Positions 34,382 through 42,420 of a stretch of 64,000 nt of DNA are shown piece after piece. Position 1 is the stretch's first letter. Each line of letters opens with the position of its first letter. A program made the translations under genes and the position numbers. The notes under the pieces were generated by a model that searched no databases, was not told the origin of the DNA, and was given only the letters and a program-made list of their open reading frames with translations. Origin of the DNA: Streptomyces sp. NBC_01353 (GTDB lineage: Bacteria > Actinomycetota > Actinomycetes > Streptomycetales > Streptomycetaceae). The stretch is taken from positions 1,240,001 to 1,304,000 of the forward strand of contig NZ_CP108352.1 of NCBI RefSeq assembly GCF_036237275.1, read 5' to 3'.

Positions 34382-34576
34382 CTACGAATCAGAGCGTGCG
34401 GGCCCCGGCTCGGGCTGAGGCTCGGGTCCCGGTACGGGAGCGGGCCCCGGGGGCTCCGGAACCGGGTTCGGGGGCGGCACGGGCGGCGGTTCCGGCACCG
34501 GGGTCGGCGGTGACGGCACCGGCCCCGGCGGCGGGATCGGCGAGGGCGGCACCGGATCGGGGTACGGGTGGGTCAT
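34382..34576 (-). CDS. Proline-rich small protein (64 residues)
   Basis: ATG 34576 opens MTHPYPDPVPPSPIPPPGP and continues with Pro-x repeats to PARSDS; nearly half the residues are Pro. No signal peptide and no Cys. It resembles the start of the frameshifted Pro-rich gene at 53465-53738 (MGTPPNDPVPPSPTPAP), so the two are probably related. An extended polyproline conformation is expected; function unknown. Confidence 0.6.
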   Translation of the reverse strand: MTHPYPDPVPPSPIPPPGPVPSPPTPVPEPPPVPPPNPVPEPPGPAPVPGPEPQPEPGPARSDS

Positions 34577-34651
34577 GACGGGCCTCTCGGTCGACGGGGC
34601 CGTACGGCTCCAGGCTCTCCCGGAGCGTCTGCCCGCGCCCGCCGGGGCCAT

Positions 34652-35293
34652 TCATCCGTGTCGGCGCACCGCCGTGGCCGCGGCGGCGAGGCCGAGGCGG
34701 GGGCTGGAGAGGACGGGAAGTGGGGTCGTGGTCCGATCGGCGGCGTCAGCCATGGACGCCTGGGCCAGGACGACGACGCCCCCGACGGTGGGGTCGATAC
34801 GGTCCACGGCCGCGGCGACCGTGTCGAGATAGCCGTCCCGGTCGCCGGCCTCGAACCGCTCCCAGGCGCCGTCCACGACGAGCGTGGTGACGAACGAGGT
34901 CCTGTCTCCCGACTCCTCCCGGAGCAGGTCGAGCGTGGGCGCGAGGGTGGACTCCACGCTCGCGACCACCACGATCCGGTCCGACCCGACCGCCTCGGCA
35001 GCCATCGGACGGTCCACCCGCAGGACGGGCACGCCCAGTTCGACGGCGGTCCGCTCGGCGACGCCGCCGATGGTCGAGCACGTGCAGAGTACGGCGAGGG
35101 CGCCGTCCGCGACGGCCTCGGCGAGGGCGTCACGCACAGCGCCGGCCACGGCTTCAGGCCCCTCGACGCGGGCGCGTACGAGCAGGTCCTCGACGACGAG
35201 GTGACGCAGGTCGAGCTCCGGGTGGTGCCGGTCGCGCAGACCGTCGAAGACGGGCACGTGAACGGCGGAGGTGTGCAGCAGCGCGAGCGTCAC
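34652..35293 (-). CDS. Aspartate/glutamate racemase-like protein
   Basis: 213 residues. First conserved Cys in AVLCTCSTIGG; the family's second catalytic Cys is not obvious and the late VVLAQASMADA block has Ala-Ser in its place, so racemase activity is uncertain. Alternatives are a hydantoin-racemase-like protein or a maleate isomerase relative. Start ATG 35293 overlaps the stop of the GNAT gene by 4 nt (ATGA), so it belongs to the panD operon. Confidence 0.75.
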   Translation of the reverse strand: MTLALLHTSAVHVPVFDGLRDRHHPELDLRHLVVEDLLVRARVEGPEAVAGAVRDALAEAVADGALAVLCTCSTIGGVAERTAVELGVPVLRVDRPMAAEAVGSDRIVVVASVESTLAPTLDLLREESGDRTSFVTTLVVDGAWERFEAGDRDGYLDTVAAAVDRIDPTVGGVVVLAQASMADAADRTTTPLPVLSSPRLGLAAAATAVRRHG

Positions 35294-35634
35294 CAGAGCT
35301 CCGGAGTGGCCTTGAGCTGCTGCTTGGCGGCGCGGACGACGTCCTCCGGGGGCACCGGCGCCTCATCGGGGTGCTTCTCGGCCCACTTGGCGGCGTACGG
35401 GCAGAGCGGCACGACGGGTACGCCCGCACGCGCTGCCATCCCGTAGAACTCCCGCACGAGCGACCCGGCGATGCCCTTGCCCTCGTTGCCCTCCTCCACG
35501 ATCGTGTGGACGGCGACGAGGGCGTGGGGTTCGACGTCGAGGACGAAGTAGACGATCACGCCGACATAGGCGCCGTCCTCGAACGCCTCGAGGCGCCCCT
35601 TCTCCCGGTCGTCCCTGATCTCCGGATCGGCCAT
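35290..35634 (-). CDS. GNAT-like acetyltransferase, YjdJ/CG type
   Basis: 114 residues from ATG 35634. This is the short acetyltransferase form (PF14542-like), with VGVIVYFVLD, LVAVHTIVEEGNEGKGIAGSLVREFYG (the acetyl-CoA pyrophosphate loop, GNEGKGIAGSL) and VPLCPYAAKWAEKHPDE. It starts 23 bp after the panD stop and overlaps the racemase-like gene. In enterobacteria a different GNAT protein, PanZ, activates PanD; this family is not PanZ, but the neighbourhood invites the comparison. Confidence 0.87.
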   Translation of the reverse strand: MADPEIRDDREKGRLEAFEDGAYVGVIVYFVLDVEPHALVAVHTIVEEGNEGKGIAGSLVREFYGMAARAGVPVVPLCPYAAKWAEKHPDEAPVPPEDVVRAAKQQLKATPELW

Positions 35635-35657
35635 GCGATGCGTCTCCCTCGTACGGT

Positions 35658-36083
35658 TCAGGCGCCTGCCGGCACGGCGTGCGGGCTGCGCCGGGTGTCG
35701 CTCCCGGGCACCGGAGCGGAGGCGTCGGCCCCGAGCTCTATGATCCGGTTGTCCGCGTCCACATGCACCACGCGCGGCACGAGCGCGCGGGCCTCGGCGT
35801 CCTCGACCTGGGCGTAACTGATGAGGATCACAAGATCGCCGGGGTGGACCAGATGGGCGGCCGCCCCGTTGATCCCGATCACCCCGGACCCCCGCTCGCC
35901 CTCTATGACGTAGGTCTCCAGCCGCGCACCGTTGTCGATGTCGACGATGTGCACGAGCTCCCCGGGCAGCAGATCGGCCGCCTCCATGAGGTCGGCATCG
36001 ACGGTGACGGAGCCGACGTAGTGCAGATCCGCCTGGGTCACGGTGGCCCGGTGGATCTTGGACTTGAACATTGTCCGAAACAT
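35658..36083 (-). CDS. panD: Aspartate 1-decarboxylase
   Basis: 141 residues. [25 protein letters not shown] is diagnostic; autocatalytic cleavage between Gly24 and Ser25 (in YVGSVT) makes the pyruvoyl cofactor. It converts aspartate to beta-alanine for pantothenate and coenzyme [24 protein letters not shown] and the late VILISYAQV complete the family pattern. Start could be ATG 36083 or the in-frame ATG at 36071 (MFKSKIHR); the first gives four extra residues. First gene of a panD-GNAT-racemase operon. Confidence 0.93.
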   Translation of the reverse strand: MFRTMFKSKIHRATVTQADLHYVGSVTVDADLMEAADLLPGELVHIVDIDNGARLETYVIEGERGSGVIGINGAAAHLVHPGDLVILISYAQVEDAEARALVPRVVHVDADNRIIELGADASAPVPGSDTRRSPHAVPAGA

Positions 36084-36439
36084 GACGAAGCTCCCGATTT
36101 GTCTGCTCCCTGCCTGCTTTTTTGCAGGTCAAGGGCGGTGCCCGGAGCCTACTAGGATTCGCAGGTTCGGTCAGCTGTCCCCAGGTGTTTCAGGGCTCAC
36201 ATTGACCACTTGCCGACCTTCCTGACGCACCGCCAGGTCGGATCGGGAGGGCGATGCTCGCCCATCCGAACAGCGGTCGAACCGTGGTGGCTTCGGCAGC
36301 AACCTCATCCAACGCGTCCCCGTCCTGTGCTACTGAACTGAGCGTGGGACTGGAAGGGAAGGCTGACGATCCTCTTACGGATCCGTGACGCGCGGCCCGT
36401 CGAACACCTCGCCGGGACGGGGCGGCATAGCTTCGGGGC
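36084..36439. other. Gene-free interval between panD and the epimerase stub
   Basis: 356 bp holding the divergent promoter region of panD. The part from about 36190 to 36430 has weaker codon bias and open frames on both strands but no protein similarity that I recognise. No hairpin or repeat stands out. Confidence 0.5.
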
Positions 36440-36667
36440 ATGCGCGTACTTGTGACCGGTGGAGCGGGCTTCATCGGCTCGCACATCGTCGCCGAGCTGA
36501 TCGGACGCGGGCACGACCCGGTGGTCTTCGACATGACGGAGGAAGGGCGGGACGTACGGGATCCTGCTCTCCCCATCGCTCACTGCCATGGCTCCAGGTT
36601 GTCACCCGGCTGGGCCCGGGTGTGGCACGGGTTCCCCCTCCTCCGGGATGGCGTCCGCGTTTCGTAA
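36440..36667 (+). pseudogene. NAD-dependent epimerase/dehydratase, N-terminal stub
   Basis: Opens MRVLVTGGAGFIGSHIVAEL, the Rossmann start of extended SDR epimerases, and keeps family character through VVFDM and GRDVRDP (about residue 42). It then becomes unrelated and stops after 75 codons instead of about 310. The remainder (active-site YxxxK region and sugar-binding domain) is missing, so this is a deletion remnant ahead of the GT2/DUF2064/methyltransferase genes. Confidence 0.75.
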
Positions 36668-36714
36668 GGACTGGAAGGGCCGTTTCCCGCTACTCGGTTC
36701 CTACGGTGTGGAGG

Positions 36715-37431
36715 GTGACTTCATCTGCTTGCGCACCGCCCCGCGCGGACCTCGTGCTGCCGTGCCTCGACGAGGCCGAAGCCCTCCCCTGGGTGTTGGG
36801 GCGCGTGCCCGCCGGATGGCGGGCCATCGTCGTCGACAACGGGTCGACCGACGGCTCCGCGGAGATCGCCCGAAGTCTCGGGGCGACCGTCGTGCACGAG
36901 AGCCGACGTGGTTTCGGTGCGGCCTGTCACGCCGGGCTGCTCGCGGCGCGGGCCGACTTGGTCTGCTTCTGCGACTGCGACGCCTCCATGGACCCGGGGC
37001 TGCTCGCCCCGATGGCCGCACGGGTGGCGTCGGGTGAGGCCGACCTGCTGCTCGGCCGCCGCCGCCCGCAGGGCTTCGGCGCATGGCCCGCGCACGCCCG
37101 CGCCGGGAACCTGGCCCTCGTACGGATGCTGCGCCACCGCACCGGCCTGCGGCTCCACGACCTCGGCCCGATGCGGGTGGCGCGCCGGGAGGCGCTGCTC
37201 GGGCTGGAGCTGACCGACCGGCGCAGTGGCTATCCGCTCCAAATGGTGGTGCGCGCCGCGGACGAGGGCTGGCGGGTCTCCGAGACGGACGTCCCATACC
37301 TGCCCCGCTCCGGGAAGTCCAAGGTCACCGGGACCTGGCGGGGCACCTGGCACGCCGTCCGCGACATGCGCCGGGTCCTGGCCGAGCCGCCCGGCACACG
37401 GTCCGTCGCGGCCGGGGAGGTCTCCGTATGA
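36715..37431 (+). CDS. Glycosyltransferase family 2 protein
   Basis: 238 residues. GT-A fold signature: ADLVLPCLDEAEALPWVL, AIVVDNGSTDGSAEIARSLG, VHESRRGFGAACHAGLLAA and the DCDASMDPGLL metal site. Resembles DPM/UgtP-type actinobacterial transferases of this cluster. Start set at GTG 36715 (VTSSACAPP); GTG 36706 is possible. Ends with a 4-nt overlap with the next gene (ATGA). The acceptor is not evident. Confidence 0.85.
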   Translation: MTSSACAPPRADLVLPCLDEAEALPWVLGRVPAGWRAIVVDNGSTDGSAEIARSLGATVVHESRRGFGAACHAGLLAARADLVCFCDCDASMDPGLLAPMAARVASGEADLLLGRRRPQGFGAWPAHARAGNLALVRMLRHRTGLRLHDLGPMRVARREALLGLELTDRRSGYPLQMVVRAADEGWRVSETDVPYLPRSGKSKVTGTWRGTWHAVRDMRRVLAEPPGTRSVAAGEVSV

Positions 37432-38048
37432 GCACCCTCCTCGTCATCGCCAAGGCGCCGGTTGCGGGTCGGGTCAAGACGCGCCTCACCCCGCACTTCA
37501 CCCCGCAGCAGGCGGCCGATCTGGCACGCGCCGCACTCGAGGACACCCTTGCAGCCGTGCTCGCCACTCCGGCCGGGCACCGCGTCCTGGTGCTCGACGG
37601 GCGACCAGGGTCCTGGGTGCCCGAGGGCATCGAAGTCGTTCCGCAGACCGCGGGCGGCCTCGACGTCCGACTGGCCGCGGCCTTCTCCCACGTCGACGGA
37701 CCCGCCCTGCTCATCGGCATGGACACGCCCCAGGTCACCCCGGATCTCCTCGCCCAGGGCCTCGACTTCAGCGAGACCGACGCCTGGTTCGGTCCCGCCG
37801 ACGACGGCGGGTTCTGGGCGCTCGGCCTGGCCGAGCCCGACCCGGCGCTGCTCCTCGGTGTCCCCATGTCGGTGGCTCGCACCGGGCGGGAGCAACGCCG
37901 ACGGCTGACCGCGTCCGGGCGCGCGGTACGGGACCTGCCCGAGCTGTGCGACGTGGACACCCCGGCCGACGCGGCACAGGTCGCGGCCGCCATACCCGGC
38001 ACACGCTTCGCCACCCTCCACGGTGGCCTCTGCGCGGTGACGCGATGA
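37428..38048 (+). CDS. DUF2064 / TIGR04282-type glycosyltransferase-like protein
   Basis: 206 residues. STLLVIAKAPVAGRVKTRLTP is the family signature, followed by QTAGGLDVRLAAAF, LLIGMDTPQVTPDLL and DAWFGPADDGGFWALGL, a GT-A-like nucleotide-binding fold. Known as the arsenosugar biosynthesis glycosyltransferase family in cyanobacteria, but its members in actinomycetes sit in this GT2-DUF2064-methyltransferase-molybdopterin-GT87 arrangement and their products are unknown. Overlaps both neighbours by 4 nt. Confidence 0.85.
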   Translation: MSTLLVIAKAPVAGRVKTRLTPHFTPQQAADLARAALEDTLAAVLATPAGHRVLVLDGRPGSWVPEGIEVVPQTAGGLDVRLAAAFSHVDGPALLIGMDTPQVTPDLLAQGLDFSETDAWFGPADDGGFWALGLAEPDPALLLGVPMSVARTGREQRRRLTASGRAVRDLPELCDVDTPADAAQVAAAIPGTRFATLHGGLCAVTR

Positions 38049-38701
38049 CCACTCAGCTGACCGAGCCCGCCCTCGCCTGGCGTGCCGACCCGTACGCCGA
38101 GGCGCTCCGCTCCGGCCGGGGCCCGCTCTACCTGCGCCGAGGCGACGGCTGGCTGCTGCCCCTGGAGGTCGAGCGATGGTGCGCCGAACCCGACGCGGCC
38201 GACGCCACCGTCCTCGACCGCTGCGACGGCCCTGTCCTGGACATCGGCTGCGGACCCGGCCGCCTCGTCACCGCCCTCGCCGCACGCGGACACCGCGCTC
38301 TGGGTGTGGATGTCACCCCGGAAGCGGTGGCCCGCACGGTCCGCGCGGGAGGCAGCGCCCTGTGCAGATCGGTCTTCGATCCCCTGCCTCGTGAGGGCCG
38401 CTGGGACACCGTGCTGCTCATCGACGGCAACATCGGCATCGGAGGCGATCCGGCCGCCCTGCTGCGCCGCGCCGCGCGACTGGCCTCACCGACCGGCTCC
38501 CTGCTGGTCGAGGTGGCCACCACCGAGGTCGACGAACGCGTCGAGGTCCACGTCGACGACGGCCACGGCGGCCGCGGAGCGCCCTTCCGGTGGGCCCGGC
38601 TCGGCACTCGGGCCCTGTGCGCCGAGGCCCCGGAGGCCGGCTGGACCCGCGCCCTCACCTGGCAGACCGCGGGCCGCAGCTTCGTGGGCCTACGCCGCTG
38701 A
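38045..38701 (+). CDS. Class I SAM-dependent methyltransferase
   Basis: 218 residues. SAM motif I VLDIGCGPGRLVTALAARG with the acidic residue in ALGVDVTPEA; motif IV region DTVLLIDGNIGIGGDP. ATG 38045 overlaps the DUF2064 stop by 4 nt, so it is the last gene of the GT2 operon; a hairpin follows. The substrate is not evident; product of this cluster is unknown. Confidence 0.87.
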   Translation: MTTQLTEPALAWRADPYAEALRSGRGPLYLRRGDGWLLPLEVERWCAEPDAADATVLDRCDGPVLDIGCGPGRLVTALAARGHRALGVDVTPEAVARTVRAGGSALCRSVFDPLPREGRWDTVLLIDGNIGIGGDPAALLRRAARLASPTGSLLVEVATTEVDERVEVHVDDGHGGRGAPFRWARLGTRALCAEAPEAGWTRALTWQTAGRSFVGLRR

Positions 38702-38713
38702 CGACGCGACGTA

Positions 38714-38744
38714 GGGGGCCGACGCCGGACACGCGTCGGCCCCC
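38714..38744. terminator. Hairpin terminator between convergent genes
   Basis: Perfect 12-bp stem (38714-38725 with 38733-38744) with a 7-nt loop, 12 bp after the methyltransferase stop and 19 bp before the convergent membrane protein stop. Confidence 0.85.
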
Positions 38745-38763
38745 TTCTCCATCGGCCCCCGGC

Positions 38764-39168
38764 TCACCGCCGCCGAGCCGCCTGTCGCAGGCATGCGCGC
38801 ACCGCGACGTACGCGACCGTGATCACGGCGACGGCCGCCATCGCGAGAAGCCAGTTCCGCGCGTAGTCCAGCGGCAGAACCGTCGCGTTGGCCACGCCTT
38901 CGGGGCGCAGGAGCGGCGGCAGGGCGATGGCCGTCAGCGAGCCCGCGACGATCAGCGCGGCGCGCGGAACTCCACGCAGACGCAGACCCGCCGCCGCGGC
39001 GAGCGCGGCGATCGCGAAGACGAGCGGGGCGATCAGCCCGTCGTGCACGAGGACCCCACCCGCGAGCCACACGCCGATCCGCCACGGCTCGGGTTGCTCC
39101 AGCACCAGGGCACCGCCGAGGGCCATCAGGACGATGCCACAGCCGCCCAGCACGTACCGGAACACCAT
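38764..39168 (-). CDS. Small membrane protein partnered with molybdopterin oxidoreductase (copy 1)
   Basis: 134 residues from ATG 39168, 4-nt overlap with the oxidoreductase stop. Three to four hydrophobic segments (about 4-22, 29-60, 72-90, 105-127), ending in a basic RQAARRR. GGVLVHDGLIAPLVF resembles the ALLHDLVLLPFY block of the second copy at 43727-44245, so the two are paralogues. Probably part of the membrane complex. Confidence 0.8.
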   Translation of the reverse strand: MVFRYVLGGCGIVLMALGGALVLEQPEPWRIGVWLAGGVLVHDGLIAPLVFAIAALAAAAGLRLRGVPRAALIVAGSLTAIALPPLLRPEGVANATVLPLDYARNWLLAMAAVAVITVAYVAVRACLRQAARRR

Positions 39169-40310
39169 CACAGCACCTCCAGTCGGCCGACCCACTTGGT
39201 CTGGAGCACTCCGGGCCGGTTCGGGGCGATGATCCGCGCCGGGTAGCCGTGGTCCAGGGACAGGACTTCGCCGTTCAGGCCCAACGCCAGCAGCGTGAGC
39301 GGGTCCTGGACGTACATGCGGCCCATCTCCATCACCCGGTACGCGCCCGCCCTCTCCAGTGACACCACCCGACACCGTGCCCCCGGGCCGCCCCCCGCCC
39401 CGTCCAGCAGGTCGCGCACCCGTACCCCCGTCCAGCGAGCGGACTTGCTCCAGCCCTCGACGCATGCGATGGGCAGGCTCACCTCGTACTGCGGCATCGC
39501 GTGCAGTTCCTCCAGAGTGAGCCGGTACGGGCGCGGCCCGGCGACGGTCAACCGCCAGTCGGTCAGCGACGCCGCGGTGACGCGTGCCGCGGCGGCCGTG
39601 CGGTTGACCGGCAGTCCCTGCGGCCCGTGGTCCGGACTGCGCGGGCCGAACAGCTCCAGCGGACCGAGCGCGGTGACGGACTGGCCGACGGTCGTCAGCG
39701 TGACGGCGCCGACTCCGGCCGCGACGGCCGCCAGCAGCTGGCGGCGGTCCGGTCCGTCGGCGGCGGGGAGGGCGAGGGTGCCGGGTGAGCGGCGGGTGAA
39801 GTGGTCCCGGATCCGCGGCCATTGAACGGCGACGTGGATCAGCATCGCCCCCACCAGGAGCCAGCCGACGGCGTAATGCACGGGCACGAAGGAGAACGGC
39901 CACGGGTACCACTGGAAGGTGTTCAGCAGCCCGGTGAACAGCTCGAAGATCCCCGCGGCGACGAGCACGGCCACCGAGAGGCGTTCCAGCGCGTGCCGGA
40001 CCGACCGGACCGGAGGCCACGCGAAGAGCCTGGGGTAGACCGCCCACAACTTGGCCGACAGCAGCGGGATCGCGGCGATGCCGGAGGTCACATGCAGCCC
40101 CTGGGTGAGCCGGTACCCCCAATACGGGCGGCTCGGCAGCCGGTCGGCGAGCCAGGCGGGCGGGTGCTGGAGGTAGTGGCTGAGCACGCCGGTCGCGAAA
40201 CAGACGACGATGGCAAGCCCGAGCCAGCGGCCGATCGCGGTCGCGGTACGGGCATCATGCAGACGCGCCTTGAAGGTGATCGGCGGTCCAGGAGGCGGAG
40301 TGAAGCGCAT
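39168..40310 (-). CDS. Cytochrome-b561-like / molybdopterin-dependent oxidoreductase fusion (copy 1)
   Basis: 380 residues. The N-terminal half has four hydrophobic segments with His residues (HYLQHPPAW, LTQGLHVTSG, VHYAVGW, MLIHVAVQW), a b561-like electron-transfer part. The C-terminal half (about 215-380) is a sulfite-oxidase-fold Moco domain with the Mo-ligating Cys in PIACVEGWSKSARWTGV, and LDHGYPARIIAPNRPGVLQTKWVGRLEV at the end. It probably moves electrons between quinone/cytochrome and an external substrate; the substrate is unknown. The Tat-like DRRQLLAAVAAGVGAVTLTT segment links the two halves. Confidence 0.87.
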   Translation of the reverse strand: MRFTPPPGPPITFKARLHDARTATAIGRWLGLAIVVCFATGVLSHYLQHPPAWLADRLPSRPYWGYRLTQGLHVTSGIAAIPLLSAKLWAVYPRLFAWPPVRSVRHALERLSVAVLVAAGIFELFTGLLNTFQWYPWPFSFVPVHYAVGWLLVGAMLIHVAVQWPRIRDHFTRRSPGTLALPAADGPDRRQLLAAVAAGVGAVTLTTVGQSVTALGPLELFGPRSPDHGPQGLPVNRTAAAARVTAASLTDWRLTVAGPRPYRLTLEELHAMPQYEVSLPIACVEGWSKSARWTGVRVRDLLDGAGGGPGARCRVVSLERAGAYRVMEMGRMYVQDPLTLLALGLNGEVLSLDHGYPARIIAPNRPGVLQTKWVGRLEVL

Positions 40311-40393
40311 GAGCCCATGACACCCCCGGCAAGGCCCCCGTGGGTGGTCGGAACACCTTACGAAACACGGACGCGCGGGGCGCCCGACCCCAC

Positions 40394-40413
40394 TTCCAGG
40401 ACCGTTCCTGGAA
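40394..40413. promoter_or_regulatory. Palindrome TTCCAGGA-CCGT-TCCTGGAA ahead of the GT87-like gene
   Basis: Perfect 8-bp arms around a 4-nt centre, ending 10 bp before the GTG start at 40424, in the divergent region between the oxidoreductase and GT87-like genes. It is positioned to cover the ribosome site or promoter. Confidence 0.6.
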
Positions 40414-40423
40414 CGCTGCGGAC

Positions 40424-41872
40424 GTGAACCCGCGCACCGCCCTCACCGCCACGGCCCTCGCCGCACTCACCACCGTCCTCGTCCTCACCATCCGGTACGA
40501 CGGCTACTTCGCCGACCCCGGCGGACTGTTCTGGTGGTACGCGGCCTGCTGGGTACTGTTCGCCGGCGCTCTGCTCGCGCTGCGCCGGGTTCCGTCCTCC
40601 CATGTCCTACCCCTGCTCGTGGCCGGGGCGATCGCCGTCACGGTGACCGGACTGGTGGCGCCGCCCCGGACCAGCACCGACTCGTACCGCTACGCCTGGG
40701 ACGGCCGCGTCCAGTCGGCCGGCGTCTCCCCGTACGACCATGCTCCGCAGGACCCGGAGCTGGTCCGGCTGCGTGACTCGTGGCTCTTTCCCACGGGGGC
40801 GGCCTGCACCCGCCCGGACCGTGCCCGCATCCCCCCTACCGGACGGGTACGGCAATGCACGCGTCTCAACCGGCCCGCCGTGCACACCATCTACCCGCCC
40901 GTCGCCGAGGCGTACTTCCTGACCGTCGACCAGCTCTCCCCGGAGGGGGCCCGGCACAAGCCGCTCCAGATCGGCTCCGGTCTGATCTCCCTGGGCGTGA
41001 CCGGTGCGGTGCTGCTGATCCTGCGCCGGCGGGGCATTGACCTGCGCCGGGCCGCGTACTGGGCGTGGTGCCCCGTCGTGCCCATCGAAGCGGTCAACAA
41101 CGCGCACGTGGACGTCCTCGGGGCGCTGTTGGCCGTGATCGGACTCGGACTCGTCGCCGTCCTTCCTGATCGCCGGTCGGCCGGCGGGCTGGTCCTCGGC
41201 GCCGCCATCGCCACCAAGCTCATGCCCGCCGTCGTCCTGCCTGGCGCGCTGTCAGGAGTCCGCCGCGTCCGCGACGCGGCCGCCGTGCTGCTGCCCGCCG
41301 CCGCGTTCACCGCGCTCGCCTACCTCCCGTACGTCCTCATCTCGGACGGTTCCGTCTTCGGCTACCTCGGCGGCTATGTGGAGGAGGAAGGCTACGACGA
41401 CCCCGCGGACGGACCCCGGTACGCGCTGCTCCGCCTGGTCCTGCCCGACAGCTGGGCGCTCCCCGTGGTCCTCGTCGTCATGGCGGGCGTGTCCCTGTAC
41501 GTGATGTGGCGCGGTGACCCGCACCGGCCATGGAGCGGCGCACTCCTGGTCACCGGCTGGGCCTTCGCCCTCCTCACGCCCGGCTACTCCTGGTACGCCC
41601 TGCTCCTGGTCGCCCTCGTCGCATTGGACGGACGCTGGGAATGGCTCGGCGTCGCCCTGGCCGGCCCGGCCGTCTACGTCTTCGGCCGGGTCTTCGACCA
41701 CCGGGAGCCGACGGCCGCGACCGCGTACGGTCTCGCGGCCCTCCTCGTCCTCGCGGCCGCTGCCGTGCGGCGGCGCCGCGGAACCGGAACGAGTCAGCCC
41801 GAAGACGTCTCCATCCAGGCATCGGGGCCGGGCTCGCCGCCCTCGGCCCGGACCGCGAGCCGGCCGACGTAG
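40424..41872 (+). CDS. GT87-like polyprenyl-phosphate-dependent mannosyltransferase family protein
   Basis: 482 residues from GTG 40424. About 10-12 hydrophobic segments; the first loop holds STDSYRYAWDGRVQSAGVSPYDHAP, a GT-C-type acidic-site loop, and AVHTIYPPVAEAYF plus AIATKLMPAVVLPG are typical of GT87 relatives of PimE. It would transfer a mannose-like sugar from a lipid-linked donor outside the membrane. The last 79 bp overlap the convergent SRPBCC gene and encode a low-complexity tail. Linked by position to the GT2/methyltransferase operon. Confidence 0.82.
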   Translation: MNPRTALTATALAALTTVLVLTIRYDGYFADPGGLFWWYAACWVLFAGALLALRRVPSSHVLPLLVAGAIAVTVTGLVAPPRTSTDSYRYAWDGRVQSAGVSPYDHAPQDPELVRLRDSWLFPTGAACTRPDRARIPPTGRVRQCTRLNRPAVHTIYPPVAEAYFLTVDQLSPEGARHKPLQIGSGLISLGVTGAVLLILRRRGIDLRRAAYWAWCPVVPIEAVNNAHVDVLGALLAVIGLGLVAVLPDRRSAGGLVLGAAIATKLMPAVVLPGALSGVRRVRDAAAVLLPAAAFTALAYLPYVLISDGSVFGYLGGYVEEEGYDDPADGPRYALLRLVLPDSWALPVVLVVMAGVSLYVMWRGDPHRPWSGALLVTGWAFALLTPGYSWYALLLVALVALDGRWEWLGVALAGPAVYVFGRVFDHREPTAATAYGLAALLVLAAAAVRRRRGTGTSQPEDVSIQASGPGSPPSARTASRPT

Positions 41873-42261
41873 TGGCGCCAGCCCTCGGCGTGCGCGGCGC
41901 ATGCCTCCGGGGAGGGGAGTCCGCTGTGGACCAGGCGCAGCAAGGTGCCCTCGGCCGTGGGCTCCAGGGTGATCTCCACCGTGCTGGATCCGGGCGGGAC
42001 GGGCATGGGGCCTGTCTCCCAGCCCCAGGTGAAGACGAGCCGCTTGGGCGGGTCGACGGCGAGGAAGCGGCCGGAGGCGATGTTCTCGCCGGTGACGCGG
42101 GTGCGGTACGCGCCGCCGGGCTCGAAGGAGAAGGTGCCGTCGGCGCCCATCCAGGACAGCCACTTCTCGCGGTCGGTGAAGAAGCCGAAGACGGTCTCGG
42201 GGCGGGCGGCGATGTGCCGCTCCAGGGTGACGCTGTCCGTGGCACACGGAGGTGTCGTCAT
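41794..42261 (-). CDS. SRPBCC (AHSA1-like) domain protein
   Basis: 155 residues from ATG 42261. AHSA1 pattern: TLERHIAARPETVFGFFTDREKWLSWMG, FEPGGAYRTRVTGENIASGRFLAVDPPKRLVFTWGWE, TLLRLVHSGLPS and EGWRHYVGRL. The upstream gene, an ArsR regulator, is now only a tail that overlaps this start by ATGA, as in intact ArsR-SRPBCC operons. The regulator loss probably changes expression. Confidence 0.87.
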   Translation of the reverse strand: MTTPPCATDSVTLERHIAARPETVFGFFTDREKWLSWMGADGTFSFEPGGAYRTRVTGENIASGRFLAVDPPKRLVFTWGWETGPMPVPPGSSTVEITLEPTAEGTLLRLVHSGLPSPEACAAHAEGWRHYVGRLAVRAEGGEPGPDAWMETSSG

Positions 42262-42420
42262 GAGTGCTTCTCGTTCCGTTCGGCCTCTTCGGCGAGCCGG
42301 GCCAGGGTGTCGAGCTTCGTGGTCCACATGGCCTGGAGGTAGTCGGCGAGTGGGCCCAGCGCCTACCGGTCGGCGCGGTAGAACCGCTTGGTTCCGTCCT
42401 TGCGCAGCGTAACGAGACCG
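42258..42420 (-). pseudogene. ArsR-family regulator, C-terminal remnant with nonsense codon
   Basis: Reading toward the SRPBCC gene: GLVTLRKDGTKRFYRADR, then a TAG at 42363-42365 where a Glu codon is expected (family RADPEALGPL), then ALGPLADYLQAMWTTKLDTL and a helix to the ATGA overlap at 42261. The helix-turn-helix and promoter are absent because the coding sequence ends at a junction near 42415-42425 with a gene on the other strand. Confidence 0.75.
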
